From assembly GCA_000697665.1 (NCBI GenBank), contig KL197721.1, positions 604,112 through 668,111 of the forward strand: DNA of 64,000 bases. Direction: 5' to 3'. The notes under the pieces are model-generated. The model searched no databases and was not told the DNA's origin. It saw nothing but the letters and a program-made list of their open reading frames with translations. The translations under genes and the position numbers were made by a program. Numbering within the stretch: position 1 is the stretch's first letter; every line of letters starts with the position of its first letter. Shown here one piece after another: positions 12,126 through 24,050 of this stretch. This stretch comes from Jaapia argillacea MUCL 33604. Lineage: Eukaryota > Basidiomycota > Agaricomycetes > Jaapiales > Jaapiaceae.

Positions 12126-13145
12126 TGATACCCCTCCAGCGCTTTGATGTGCTGTGTGTCGCCGGTCGAGTTCACTACCCTCCACCCCCCCACTTGCTTT
12201 CGCTGTCCATTCATTTAACATTGCTTTATTCCCTTTTTTGCCCCCACCCAATCACGTTTGCTCCCTTGCTATCCCATCCATTGCATTTGCTCGTTTTTTT
12301 TTTGACTCTTAATGCTTTCGGTCGTTTCTTGGACATTCATTGTTGACACTCCTCATTTGGTCGAATCTCTCCTCCACATTTGCATTTTTCCATCTTTTTT
12401 TTTTTTACCCCACGTTCACGTCCTTTCGGATTCAAGCAGTCAAAATCATTCATCGGTCATCTTGCATTTGCATTTGCACTTTTATTCGCCGTCACCACCA
12501 TTACCCATCGTACATAGTTCATTTCAGTTTTTAATGCCATACCCTCGCAGCAACTTTTTTATCACGTCTTTAGAAGATTCCCCCACATTGCTTCATCTGT
12601 TTCCGTCACCCCTTTACCCTCCCTTACCGATACACCCCCACCCCCCACTGCCAGTCTTGCGCGCGCGTTTTTGGAGTCGTCAGCAGCATATTTTTGTCTG
12701 TGTTTGATACCGTTTTGCCCTACGAGGCTGTCGCTGGAATTTGAATCAAGTGGAATTGAAGATTTCGAGGAAAAGTTTGACGGTCGCCTTCGGACAAAAT
12801 TCGTGTCTTTTCCTCGGCCAGAGGGGCAATCTTGGAAACATCTGGAAATTACTGGCTATCCCCCTCATGGACTAGCTACTACTGGTCTTTGCTGGTTAAC
12901 ACCGGTATTTATCAGTACATGTTATCGAGGTGTGCATTTTACTATCGTAGACCCTTCGATTGTACACGGTGAGGGCGGCCGGTAAGGGTCATCCTCGACG
13001 GTCCCGTAGACCGTGGACTTCACAGCGATTGGTATACAGAGACTTCAACCCCCTCAGAAATTCGCTAAAGATTTACAATAGCTTCTGTGAGAATGAGTAT
13101 TATACCCCAACCCCTTGGTTGGTGGGTTCAAGGTAATTGGGTCCT
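12126..13145. other. T-rich 3' region and spacer
   Basis: The first 600 bp are strongly pyrimidine-rich with runs of T up to 11 (near 12294-12305 and 12395-12405), as expected of a fungal 3' untranslated region. Short phrases such as ACTGGTCTTTGCTGGT recall the ACTGGTA/ACCGGTA words at 14190-14270. No gene was seen. Confidence 0.4.
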
Positions 13146-13154
13146 CCGATCCGG

Positions 13155-14040
13155 AGAACGTCCGACCGGCAGGGAGCCTTGCTTCGTGGCAATTGCTTCA
13201 GAGCAATGAGCAATCGAGCAATTGAGCCGATTGCTCTTAAAAATAACTTGAGTAAATTGCTTCGTCAACAACAGTCGGGCTGGCATCAACCTCCGAGCAA
13301 TTTGCTTAAGGGTTTACTCTGGCTACGGACAAACTTCTTCCCTTCACTGCACTTCACAGTGAGGCACCTTCGCCTTCCCACTAACTCCTTTCTTGCTCAC
13401 GTGGCGCGTTCAACGATATATGTCCCAGTCAACGCCCACGACTCAGAAGGATGATTGGGGCGCGTGCCAGTGTGGGACATGCTTTGGGTGAGAAAATATC
13501 ATTTTATTTATCCACTATTTGTATAGGTATGGTATACATTTCTAATGAAGGAGAGGGGAGGAGGGAATTGTAAATAAACAAACTGGGCCCTTGGGACCTG
13601 GTTCACTGGGCGCAATGTGGGTGGTAATGTTAGTTAATCGGGTATGCAGGTGCAAAGGCCTGGCAATGGTGACATTCAGGAGTGTCGGCAGGGCCGGAAA
13701 AGCGCACCACGGAACAGGCGAGGAGCATCGTGGGCGAACGAGACGTCGTCGTCGTTGACGATGTTGGGACCTACATCAAATTTCCATAACGGGGAGGGGT
13801 GGTTCTGAGGTCCATGTGAACATCACGTAGTCTGTGTTGGACTTCTACGTACCCAATGAAGCGGATTGAGCAGAGCCGGGAGCCATTTGCTCGCAGCTCA
13901 TGAGAGGGTGGGAGAGAGGATCTGAGCTGGAAGCAACCACGGAGCTGCGAGCAATCGAGCAATCGAAGGGCTTGGGAATTGCTCGATTGCTCCTAAAGCA
14001 ATTTGCTCCGAGCACTGTTCCCTGTGGGTCGGACTTTCTG
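13155..14040. mobile_element. Non-autonomous DNA transposon of the KDZ-end type (886 bp)
   Basis: The element is flanked by a perfect 9-bp direct repeat CCGATCCGG (13146-13154 and 14041-14049). Its ends are inverted: the left starts AGAACGTCCGACCGGCAGGGA and the right, reversed, reads AGAAAGTCCGACCCACAGGG after one extra base. Inside each end is an array of GAGCAAT/ATTGCTC words (13187-13320 and 13940-14020). The same end sequences and word arrays bound the 6.1-kb KDZ element at 45780-51865. No open frame in the 886 bp resembles a transposase. It is therefore read as an internally deleted or MITE-like relative mobilised by a KDZ transposase. The target duplication is intact, so the insertion is fairly young. 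Confidence 0.85.
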
Positions 14041-14049
14041 CCGATCCGG

Positions 14050-14502
14050 ACAACCGCGGAAATGCTGCTCGGGCCACTCGACGGACCTCCTCACCCGAGC
14101 CTCCTGCAACCAAGACCTTCAGAAGACCCCCACCAAGTTTCGCCAACCCGAAAGGGGACCTCCACCACACCCTCATCTGCTAGATATCACTGGTAACCAC
14201 CGATAAATCCCGGTGATAACTGGTACTTTCTGGGAAAACCCAGCAAAACCCGGTAGAAGCTGGAGAATATTGGCTATTTGAGTCTCATATTTAATTTTGT
14301 CCAATAAAGTCCACCATAGTGGTGCAGCACTCAGTAGTCGCCCTTCCGGAACGGGCAAAGGATTTGCCTTATTTGGAGAGGCAAGTTCACCGTCCGAACC
14401 AACGTTCAATATTGAACCTTGCTTCTGAATCTTGTGCCAGGTTTTATCCCCTAGTATCTACCGAAGAAAGTCTCGATTGGAATACTTGGCTGGGAACTGC
14501 TC
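14050..14502. other. Spacer and leader upstream of F-box copy 1
   Basis: Near 14190-14270 lies a run of short related words (ACTGGTAACCACCGATAA, CCGGTGATAACTGGTA, CCCGGTAGAAGCTGG). From about 14335 the sequence resembles that upstream of F-box copy 2 (about 23880), including the shared phrase TTTGCCTTATTTGG. The duplicated unit therefore includes the leader or promoter. Confidence 0.5.
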
Positions 14503-16735
14503 ATGACTCTCTTGGACTCGGACTCCTCCTCAGATGGAGGCAATAGCAGTGATGACTTCTGGAACGTTGAAGAGGATGGAAACTCCTCTGAGGAGGAGCC
14601 TGATGGCAATGGCTCTACTGCGGATGATGGGGCCGCCGTGACAATGCGACCATTGTTCCTGGTTCCCCGAAGCCAGTGCCGGGCGGAAGAACTGGCCTCT
14701 CCACTTCTCTCAACCCCCTTGGATGTTTTCTTTGAGGTGCGCTCTCTAAATGCTCTGTGGGTTTTGAAGGCTCGTCTACTAAACTTACATATAGATATGC
14801 AGCTACCTTAATCCCAAAAACCTCCTGGCGCTTTCACGGGTTAGCAAACCCCTGCGAAGAGTACTGATGTCGCGCAACTCTATCTCGGTTTGGAAATCAG
14901 CTCGTCAACTTATCCCAGGGTTGCCTGAATGCCCTTCCCTGATGTCTGAACCTGAGTGGGCATACCTTATTTTCGGGACTACTTGTCAGGTGTGCGAAAC
15001 GTCCCTTCCACACTCGTCTTCTTTACTCATCGCTTCGAAGAGTTGTTGGAGAGTTCGTGTACGTAAGGTGGAATTCGCTCTGCGTCGACGCGTTTGTGAG
15101 GCATGTATGGATCAACAGTCAGAATTCCTCCTCTGTCATTAAAAGATGTTGGACTCACGCATAGATCACAATTTAGTCTTGTCGATGCTGATGAGCTTCC
15201 GGAACGGTTTCCCAATGCTAATGTTTGGGTGACGATTATGATTCCCCATCTTATCAGTTAGGCTTCCTTCGTCGCCGTCATCCTAGCAGGTGCTAATTGG
15301 ACCTCTTAGTCAGCCGTGACGAGCCCTCTCATTCACGCAACACCGGCTTCAAAGCCTACTGGGACACTGACGTTGAAAATATGATTCGGAAACTTGAAGG
15401 ATTTGAGATGGACATCTCTGAGGGTCGGATCGATCGGACGGTCCTCGACAAGTTCAAGCTGGAGAAGGTTGCGGACGTCGCTGAGTTCCTCCAAGTATGG
15501 TTGTTTCTCGTTTCTTCGGGAACGCCGCAGATGACCCCATTAATCTTCCATTATCCTCGTCACAGAAATCCGAGGATTATTGGGAGTGGTATTCTGAGAA
15601 CATCAAGTTATGGCATGAAGAAAAGACGGAATCTTTAATGGTGGAGTATGTCCCTATGCTTTCAATGGTTTATCCACCTTTAATCTCTCGAGCACCCGTA
15701 GGACCAAACGCCGCCTTGTTTCCCTTGGATGGCAAGATGAGGACATTATGGGAACCGACCTCCTCAAGGCCGTTAGTGATTACGGTATCGATAAAGACTT
15801 AACGCCACAACGTCAGTCTTGCTTGCCAGGGTGTACAGCAGACAACCTTACTGAAACATACTCACATGCCCTTCAACCGTAGGTTGGGAGGGTATCTACG
15901 CCGAATTGGAACCTGAACTTCTGCTTCGGCGTCGACGAGCTCGGATCGCATTGATAACGACCTTGTACAACGAGTATCGGGAGACCATCCCGAGGGCGCA
16001 ATGTGCCCGTCTTCCTACTCCGACTACCATTTTGAAATTTCCAGATATAATCCGTATCCTTGCCAGTGAGCCCCACCGTGATGAAGTGACCCTCTGCATA
16101 GATGTTATGTCTCAATTGTCTACGATGATTTCTCAATGGAAACTCAAAATCGAATCTGATCTTTTGGCGCAACTCCCAAAGGGGTGAGTTTTCTCATATG
16201 TGGTCCTCCTTCACTTACCCAGATCCATCCAGTTCACGGACTCCTTCTGATTTGGGCCTGGTGACGAGTGTGTTCTTCTGTACATCGACTGCGTGTCGTG
16301 GTTCGAACATTCAGCTCGTGGGTTTCGATGCTCTGACACACGAATGCTCTTACCGCCGGCCTCGTCGATCAGAATACCACCCAGAGTGCCTGGTATTCTC
16401 CGCGCGCGGCCACGCGGCAGCGGTCTCTTTATGTGAAGCACTCGGTTTACCTCTCGATACTACCCTTCCCCAAGAGTTGGACCAACTCAACCCACGATTC
16501 TTCTGTCAAAATTGCAGCACAACGACATCCGGACGCCGAGGAACAGACCTTGCGTATACCTGGTGCCAATGTGTTTGTGCTACACCCCCCTCCCGGACCT
16601 AGTTCTGATTACCCTGTAATTCCAGATCTCTCACTTCCGCCGAGGCAACGCCAAACACCGAGAGTCTCATGCATCACCTCGTTGGATAATGTTGTCCTCT
16701 GACGCTAGAGATGCCTTGTTAAGCAAGGAAGAAGA
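14503..16735 (+). pseudogene. F-box protein with Cys clusters, copy 1 (3'-truncated)
   Basis: An acidic N-terminus (DSDSSSDGGNSSDDFWNVEED) leads to LASPLLSTPLDVFFE. After an intron the F-box continues as ICSYLNPKNLLALSRVSKPLRRVLMSR, the classical core. Next come a Cys pair (FGTTCQ...CWRVRVRKVEFALRRRVCEACM) and a region with NMIRKLEGFEMDI and YWEWYSENIKLWHEEK. A second Cys/His region is near 16250-16510 (SVFFCTSTAC...RFFCQNC). Splice sites keep the frame to about 16180. F-box proteins bring substrates to SCF ubiquitin ligases via Skp1; the target here is unknown. Homology with copy 2 (24051-26703) stops near 16735, so the last 140 or so codons are missing. Confidence 0.75.
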
Positions 16736-16887
16736 CACAGACCCAGAGTTGACTGAGTAGGGTTGAGTCCATATGCATAGGTGGCGGCGTCGATTAGACA
16801 GTCACCATTGTAGACCATGCGCGGCTAGGTAATGTTATTGGAGGTACTTCAGAGCTGGGTTGGAAAGATGTCGTCGAGGCTGGTACC

Positions 16888-16920
16888 AGGCCCCGGGCTA
16901 CTCCTATGTAGGGGTGTCCG
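16888..16920 (+). repeat. Left terminal inverted repeat of the P-like element
   Basis: 33 bp starting AGGCCCCGGGCTACTCC and ending GGGGTGTCCG. It pairs with 23141-23173 with two mismatches. The 8-bp target duplication CTGGTACC abuts it on the left. Confidence 0.9.
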
Positions 16921-17221
16921 TCAAAATCCTCCACAACGGCCTCAAATATGCATACTTTAGTGAGTGAAATATGCTAAGTCGGACAAGGGTGTCACATATG
17001 TCACGTTATGTCACGCAATCGTCGTTTCACCTCTACGGAGCCCTACAGCGGTTATTCTACCGTTTAAACTACGTAGATTCTCAATTAGCAGTCTAAAAAG
17101 CAGTATAGACACATAAAATATCAGTCCATTTTCATCCTACCTCCGGGAATCCTGATGATGAGCCGCTGCACCCGAGGTTTCGTTAATGAATGCCAGCGGG
17201 ATGCCGCCACAGCACTCAGAA

Positions 17222-20200
17222 TCATTTGGCCTCGCTGGCCATTGGCTGGGGTAAGTGCTCCAGTACCGAGATGATAGAGGACATCCTGGACAAATACATG
17301 GGTGTGAAGGTCGACACCCTGATGTCGACAGGTGAAGTTTGGGGTAAGGGTGGCAGAGTCATCTGAAAGGCCGGAATCGTCTGAATCCTGGCCATCGCTA
17401 TTCGGACCACAAGTGGGGTGCTGAAATTGAATTCAGTGATATAAACGGACTGGTGAACACAAAGACATACTGATAAAAGCGGCACAAATACCCGAACAGA
17501 CAGATACGATAAACCAGCCATAGTTGAAGCAGAGAGTATTGAGCCATGGCGGCTACTACTTCCCTTCTTGTAGATATCGAGAACCTCCCCGATGTATGTT
17601 CGATGAGAGTTCTTCACGATCACAAATGACCTGAGCCGCAGTGGATTGACGGCGGTCACATTCTTGCTCGCAACATTGGGCAACACTAGAGGTAATCATC
17701 AGCACAGACGGAAATAAAGTGAGCGAGAACACACACCACTATCAGGAATGATTCTCCTGATGTCCTTTGCAGTGGTCTGCCAACGCATCTCCCGAGCTGT
17801 CTTCGGTTTTGTAGTATCCGAATCGAGGTCTTGAACGATCCTCACGCGGTGAGAGGCTTCACGAATGGAGAGTTTGTCAGATCCATCGGCCTTGTTTCCA
17901 TGTAGAACACGATGTAAGGCAAACTTGGGGTCGAGTTGAATGACTCGTTCGGAACGTGTCGCAGTCCCGGATTGGTTACGTTCTCGTGCTGCGAGCATCG
18001 CTCCGACTGAAATCCTCCCAGTGGCATCGAGTAGCTTACTGGTGGCAGCGGTTTGACCTGTCTGATCAGTGGAACTCGGAGGAGGAATTGAGGGTATGGG
18101 AGGGCCTGGTGTCAGTATTGGGATGACTTTCGCTGCTTCTTCTACACTCTCCTCATAGTCCTCAGCGAGAGCGGCATACCGAGCAGCATCACGAGCAGTA
18201 GAAGCTGCAGCTTCATCGACACTACACTCCTCGTCCTCGTCAATCTCATCAGCCTCGGATTCATCGTCCTCATCGAGATTTTCATTGGCATCACTCCCCT
18301 CACTATTAGCCTTGGGCTTTCGTTTTGATCTCGATTTTAGCGAAATGATGGGTGCGAGGACGAGTGGGAGTGAGGGTATCGGCATACGTAGAAGTTCCTT
18401 GCAGATTTGCGATGTTTCCTTGAAAGCAAGCTCAACAAGTTGGTTGAATTCGCCGTCGGTGAGTCGCACATGAGCATGCCGTAACTCATCAGCTGAGAGG
18501 GGAGAGCCATCATAATCCAGCAGGTAGCCAGATTTCGATGTCCGTTCTTTCTGGCCCTTGAAATTGCCCAGGAGCAGAATTCGCTGTCGCAGCATGACAT
18601 GCTTCACGAGCTTCAGGAGCTCAGCATATGTGAAGTTTGGTAACAGCATACGGGCCAAGCCAAAGAAGTGTTCGATTAGTTCGGTTCCTAGAAGCCAAGG
18701 ACAGAAGGGCTGGTCGGGGTAATAACGGGAATATGCAAGGACGAGGAGGAGCAGGCTGTCACAGAGGCGATTGAATATATTGAAGCTTGCTGGGGAAATG
18801 AAAGAACGGGTTGTCGAGTAAAGATCCGGATACACGAGCGAAAGTTTCTTGATATGTGACCACCAAATATGGAGGAAAAATCGCGCTCGGAGAACTGCAA
18901 GGATGCGGTCCTGAGGAGTCATTCGCCGATTGAGCCAGGCATCGAATAACTCTCCTACATAACAATTAGCACTTTCGTCGTGGGGAAAATAGGCGCAAAA
19001 CCGATACATACCAAAAATGAATAGGTATACAAAAAGACCAATAAAGTCATCCTTAACTTCTCTCTTCCCATGTTCTTCAGTCGTGGCGGCAGTGAGGGCA
19101 ACAGGATGGAACATTCGCCGGGCAGCTCCGTCATCCTGCTTGTCAACATCCTGGACATCTCGAAGGACGAGACCAGCAGTCCCAGTCTCGTAGAGATCAA
19201 CGAGGGATCGGTTGACAAGATATCCACGTCCTAAACTTGCCGTATGTGTTCCATGCTGGGGCTGGTTGCGACATGTCTTCCTAGCATGCTGAGGATCAGT
19301 AATGGAGATTAAAGGGCCAGTCTTGTCGAAAACCGGGGCCTTGAGGTCGATTCCGTACAATGTATATTGGTAATGTAGATGAGGACGATCTGAAGCTTCA
19401 TTATCCATAAGGGATTGGGCAGCGAGCTCGGATGCGGCACCATCCGCAGCACATGAGATCATTCCCATATTCAGCTCGGCAGCCATCTTTTGGAGCTTCA
19501 TATAATGAGTGTGTATAAGCTCAGCATCGTCCTTGCCATTTGTAGGAATGAGTGCGATCACGATGGGCGGAACATTTGGTAATGGGATCTGTGAACAGGT
19601 CAAACTCTTCGAAGATGAGACGATTGGAGGAAATACTAACCTTGGCGAGAATAGCTCTGGTTTGCGTAGCCCAGGCATTCTCTTTCTTGATGAGGGAAAT
19701 GATCACATCTATGTCGTCGGCCTTGTCGACCTCACAATCTTGTAGTCGAAAGATGGATCCCAAGATATGGCCGCCGAAGTCATTTGAATAAGACAGCCAT
19801 TTGCGAACCTTGGTACAATCACCTCCATAGGCGACGGGCCCACAGTAGCCCAAGGAATCTGCCAGCCGTTTGACTCGAGCAACATTCTCGAAGACAAGAT
19901 GTGGGTTTTGGAGACAGTCTTCGGAGTTTGCAACCAAGCGTCTGGAATGTTCGCAGAAAGTCAGTTCCAGTTTCAGGTGATCACTTTCAAATAGCTGTAC
20001 CTGAGGTGGCGAGTGGACGGACCCCCAATTGCTTCGGAGATGATGGCATATTGCTGCGCAGAGTTCGAGCCATACGACCGCAAGAGGGTCATAAAATTCA
20101 GATAGTTTTCAGGATATCGAATGCCATGCTTCAGCTTCTTGTTGGAGTTGGTGGATCAGCGAACTTCATCTGCAAGTACTTGGCAGATCTCCGTGAACGA

Positions 20201-21892
20201 GTTCTTGCCAGCGAGTTTCCCGGTCTTGGCGTACTGATAAAGATGGAGAAAACACCCAATAGAATCATCACGCTCAAGAGATTGCCAGGCAGCGAAGAGT
20301 AGAGGATCAGATAATTGGGCTTGAAGAGCTCGGCCCTCGACGTCGCGGAAAGTGTGGGATGAGAACTTCTCACGTTTGGCGTGTATCTCTCTTTGCTTGT
20401 CATTTGGTAGCGCTGACTCCTTCAATTTCTACTCTTTGGATCAGTGAGGTGACTACGACTAAATCACTGTCAACTGCTTACCCTGCGCACGGCTGATTTG
20501 AACGATTCGTCCTCTTGAAGCTCTTGACACGGACGACAAATCCCTGACTTCTCCGCAGTCGTCCCCTCACACCTCGTTGATCGTACCCATCCTTCTCCAC
20601 GATTTACCATCCACCGCGCCCAACCTTTCAAATTCTTGTCAAATCTCTGTCGCTCGCCATCCGTCCATTCACTCTCCTTGACCTTCCGGTTGCCCTCCTG
20701 CGGAACCTCAATTCTGATAACAACATTTATCGACTGCTCCTCGTTGGCCCCATCATCATCGGATTTGTTTGCGCTTGCATTCCCAGACCCAACAACATCA
20801 ACAAGTGCTTTCATCGGTGGAAACGGCTTGTACGGGAAGAGTTGTCGCATGAGTCGGGCTCGTAGCGTCAACGAAACTCCACCCAAGCTACGTGTGTGCG
20901 TCCTGAGTATATACTCTGCGTATTTCTGATCGGTGAGATGCTGACACGCATTCCTTGTCTCCATGATAGGTGGCAACACTTTGGTTGTAGTGGATACAAC
21001 TTTCGTCGATGCTGGTTTGAATATCTGGGAGATCGAGGGATTCTGGTGGCCGTTGCGATATTCAGGTAAGTTAGGAACCCTTAATATTTTGCATTGGTGC
21101 TTACAGCTTTAATAATCTTGGTTTTATATGAAACAGTGCTGCTCAACAACATTCCGCTGGACGAAACGGCGCCTCTCGACGAAACGGCACCACTGGATGA
21201 AACGGTGTTACCAGGCGACACAGCGCTGCTCGACAAAATGGCGCTACCAGATGACTCGGTGCTGCTCGACGAAATAACGCCACCGAATGAACGCTGCAGT
21301 GTCTCGAGACGACCATAGGTTGGTTGTGGCGATGGGCTTGTGTCACTCTCCGCCAAACGAGAGACAGTCGACTTTTGGAAGAAATATGACAAGCCGCGTT
21401 GTTCCCCTGGTTCCTGCAGCATGTAAGTGAGTCTAGCAATACACTTTCGAGGCGAGTACATACCTCTATTGACCGTTGTTCACTTTTGACCGTAATCCTC
21501 TTCACCTCAAATCCGGTGATATTCGGGCATCGCGATCGGTGAAGTAACCAGTTTGCGTGATCATACTTGCGGTCCTTTCGCAGATCATACCACTTGGTGC
21601 ATCCCTTGCACTGAATACGATGAGCTTCTACCGTCTTGACCCATTGGTCATTTTCAAGCTCTGCCTTTCTCGAATCAACTGTTTTACGCTTCTTTCGAGG
21701 ACCTGAGGCCGCCTTCCCTCTCTTCGACAATGCTGATTCGTAGTCGGTGAGGCAGTCCTCATTGGCATCACTCTCGTTATGAGCCCTCGCTAACCCTGGA
21801 CGAGGAGTTACAGAGGCGGCCCTCGTGACACGAGTTCCATCTTCGGATCTATCATGATTATCCTCGCTGTTGATGAGGGTCAGCCTTTCCAT
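17222..21892 (-). CDS. P/THAP9-like transposase (multi-exon)
   Basis: The coding segments run right to left. 21892-21450 has a basic linker and a zinc-finger-like motif, CKGCTKWYDLRKDRKYDHAN ending in HRSRC. 20979-20470 has CEGTTAEKSGICRPC. About 20425-20130 and 19937-19520 follow with YGGDCTKVRKWLSYSNDFG, then 19678-17699 with the core. The core includes PPIVIALIPTNGKDDAELIH, MISCAADGAASELAAQSLMD, LISITDPQHARKTCRNQ and LLGTELIEHFFGLARMLLP. An acidic stretch (about 18180-18300) and a C-terminal part (17686-17222) complete it. Asp of GGDC or NGKDD, Asp of AADG and Glu of GTELIE are candidate catalytic residues. The enzyme would cut and join the element ends in the nucleus. Exact exons were not resolved throughout. 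Confidence 0.7.
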
Positions 21893-22154
21893 CTCTCAAT
21901 TGAGGTTCATATATACTTACTCAATCTCCATAGGACTGGGTTCAATGAATTCAATATCATCTGAGTCATCTTGCAGCCCAACCCCAACTGCCTTGGGCTC
22001 ATCAGATGGACGGCCCTCTCTTATGATCCTGCCAGGTATCAGGTGATGAATTTTACTCCAGTAGACTATAGTTTGGTAAGGCCACGTACGTTTCCTTCAG
22101 AAGTGCTTGTAGGGCACCAGCTTGGATAGCCTCTTTGAGGCTGTTCCTGACATA

Positions 22155-22895
22155 TCAGTTGAAGTCAAGGTTATCTGCAAAGGCTTTGAGTGCCATCATA
22201 GTGAATAGTCCACACGACCAGTCATCAAGCTGTCGTTCTAGCTCAGGTGGGGAGAGGATCGTCTGTTTCCACCTTTCCACACCCCACTGGATCTTTGGGC
22301 TCCCAATGAATTCAAGTATTTTGTCGACAACTCGTAACAACATCTTCAAACTCTTCATGTAAGTATTTACCATTGGTTGGACCAAGGGCTTGCAACTCAC
22401 AGGTTCGGCCCAGTAGCTTGAACCAAGTTCTGGTACGCTATCGCAAATCCCAAGCTCTCTTCCACCAAAGTCTAGCCAGCCCAATACCCAATGTGGTGGA
22501 GATCCAGAGCAAAGGGGTATGGCCCACCGAGGTCGGCTTTGCGCCTCTTCCTTCTGGCGGTTTGGACACTATGGAAAACATGAGGAGCGGTCCTTCAGTA
22601 TCTCATATTAAATTGAACTCACCACTGCGAGGATATGGTCTTCCAACGAACCCTCGATGTCATTACTTCGTACAACACCATCCACGAGAAGACTCAATCG
22701 AGACGAGAAAATACAAAAGTCTCCTGTTTGTGCCTGTTCGTGAGCCTTTTGAAGGAGTGCACCAAAGGCATTAATGATCGTCCCAGGAATTTTCTGTCTT
22801 CGGTCAGGGAGCAGTACTTCCAAGTCGGTGCGATCATACTGAATGTTGCGGATCTGTCGCAGGTGGTTATCTAGAGTGGGTTCTGTGGGTCCCAT
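22155..22895 (-). CDS. Ulp1/SENP-type (C48) cysteine protease domain in the transposon
   Basis: The first exon (22895 to about 22618) reads WLDNHLRQIRNIQYDRTDLE-like sequence and ends at a GTGAGT donor. After an intron come PPHWVLGWLDFGGRELGICDSVPELGSSYW and, after another intron, LERQLDDWSCGLFTMMALKAFADNLDF. The catalytic set of the C48 family is visible: His in HW (codon 22491-22493), Asp in ICDS, Gln in RQLDD and Cys in WSCG (codon 22212-22214). These enzymes release SUMO or related modifiers. The frame ends at TGA 22155-22157, but plausible coding (YVRNSLKEAIQAGALQALLKE) continues right after it. The stop may have replaced CGA, and the protease may once have been the N-terminus of the transposase polyprotein. 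Confidence 0.75.
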
Positions 22896-23026
22896 CCTAC
22901 CGTTTGCGGTTTACAGTGTGTGCGAGAATTGATCAAGAGAAGTTCAGAACACCAAATATGTGTCAATGCTGTATAGTTTAGGACATTGTGGACCGTCCTT
23001 GATACTGGACCAGGTCCCTGATAGTC

Positions 23027-23146
23027 CTCAAAATATGCTAACTCAGACAAGGTTTTCAAAAAATCTCCCTCGGCGAGGCCTTAAATATGCCAATGCGGAC
23101 TTGGATTTCGGTCCCATCAGGACCTCAAATATGCTAACTCCGGACA
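23027..23146 (+). repeat. Subterminal repeats of the P-like element (right cluster)
   Basis: Three copies of a word like CTCAAATATGCTAACTCCGG occur at about 23027-23052, 23079-23104 and 23123-23146. Two more, in the same orientation, are at 16941-16955 and 16967-16988 near the left end. Such repeats commonly bind the transposase in DNA transposons; here that is inferred. Confidence 0.65.
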
Positions 23147-23173
23147 CCCGTACATGGGAGTAGCCCGGGGCCT
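23141..23173 (-). repeat. Right terminal inverted repeat of the P-like element
   Basis: Read on the minus strand it starts AGGCCCCGGGCTACTCC and ends CGGGTGTCCG, matching the left end. The target duplication CTGGTACC follows directly. Confidence 0.9.
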
Positions 23174-23181
23174 CTGGTACC

Positions 23182-24050
23182 CTACCATATTCCTTTGGAC
23201 TGACCAGAGTTAGGCGAGGGCGCAAAGTCTTCGGAGATCGATCACTCCCTACCCTGGAGCCTCCAGTCGTTTCGGATTTTCATCCCATGTCACAGCCCCC
23301 GTCCCAATCTGTGTTCTCGTTACTCTGCCCGTCGATGGACCCCCGTGCCCACTGCTTCCCTTATCGTTTGAGAATCAAACCATTCACTTAGTAGGGCGAC
23401 ACCAAGACCGTAATGGTCGTCCCCGACTCCCCGAAGTGGGAGGAGGGTTCTCTCACGTTAGATCGTAGACCTACAACCAAACCTCTTGCTCGTGGGAATT
23501 GATAATTGTCCAACTTTACCTTCTTCTTTTGGCAAGACATTCCCATCCAGACAAAGTATGTGTGTCCCATTTCCTTTCGTTCTGTTCTGCTGCTGCTTTG
23601 TAGAGTGTTGGTTTGTCTAAATGTACTTGTCGAGCTGTAGAGCATGGTGCACGACGCAGCCTGAATCTTTCACAAGGCCAATTCAAGATTACTTTAGAAT
23701 GCTGGTTTACAATCTGAGGGAGTCGGGGACCGGTGCTTGCCGCCGCTACAATTATGATGATTGCCAGGTCACGTGCAACGGGATTAAGTCAGGCTGATAC
23801 CTTCCAGTTGGCCACCGGTCGAGTTCGCACCGACGATTCAAGTTGTGAGGTTTTGGGAGGACTTTTGAGTGCCACTCCACGTGGATGGAGCTTCCTTCCA
23901 CGTGGGGCAATCATTTGCCTTATTTGGGGAGGGAAGTTCACCGTCCATTAATATTGACCTCCGTTCAACCTGTACTTACCAGACTTCATCCCTGCTAAGT
24001 CTTCTCCACCTAAGAAGATTCCCATTGGACTGCTTGATTGAGACGTCCTC
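23182..24050. other. Spacer between the transposon and F-box copy 2
   Basis: No gene was seen. The last 170 bp (from about 23880) match the leader of F-box copy 1 and include TTTGCCTTATTTGGGGAG and AGTTCACCGTCC. Confidence 0.45.

Larger units (their letters stand above)
16888..23173 (-). mobile_element. 6.3-kb DNA transposon, P/THAP9-like, with Ulp1-type protease
   Basis: Both ends carry a 33-bp inverted repeat beginning AGGCCCCGGGCTACTCC with two mismatches. The flanks are a perfect 8-bp direct repeat CTGGTACC (16880-16887 and 23174-23181). The genes inside read right to left: a Ulp1-like cysteine protease domain, a Cys-rich DNA-binding-like segment and a long transposase. Five subterminal copies of a CAAATATGCTAA-type word lie near the ends. 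An 8-bp duplication fits hAT or P elements. Motifs AADGAASELA, ITDPQHARKTCRN and LLGTELIEHFFGLAR resemble the second Asp, the DPPHLIKNIRN-like stretch and the Glu region of P/THAP9 transposases. The family call is an inference; the boundaries are seen directly. Confidence 0.85.

Noticed and set aside
13187-14020. GAGCAAT word arrays as a CRISPR-like array
   Set aside because: The words are short, irregularly spaced, in both orientations and lie at transposon ends; the genome is eukaryotic.
16888-23173. Alternative that GGTACC is the outermost base set of the inverted repeat
   Set aside because: GGTACC is palindromic; comparison of both flanks shows it belongs to the 8-bp direct repeat CTGGTACC, leaving AGGCCCC as the true end.
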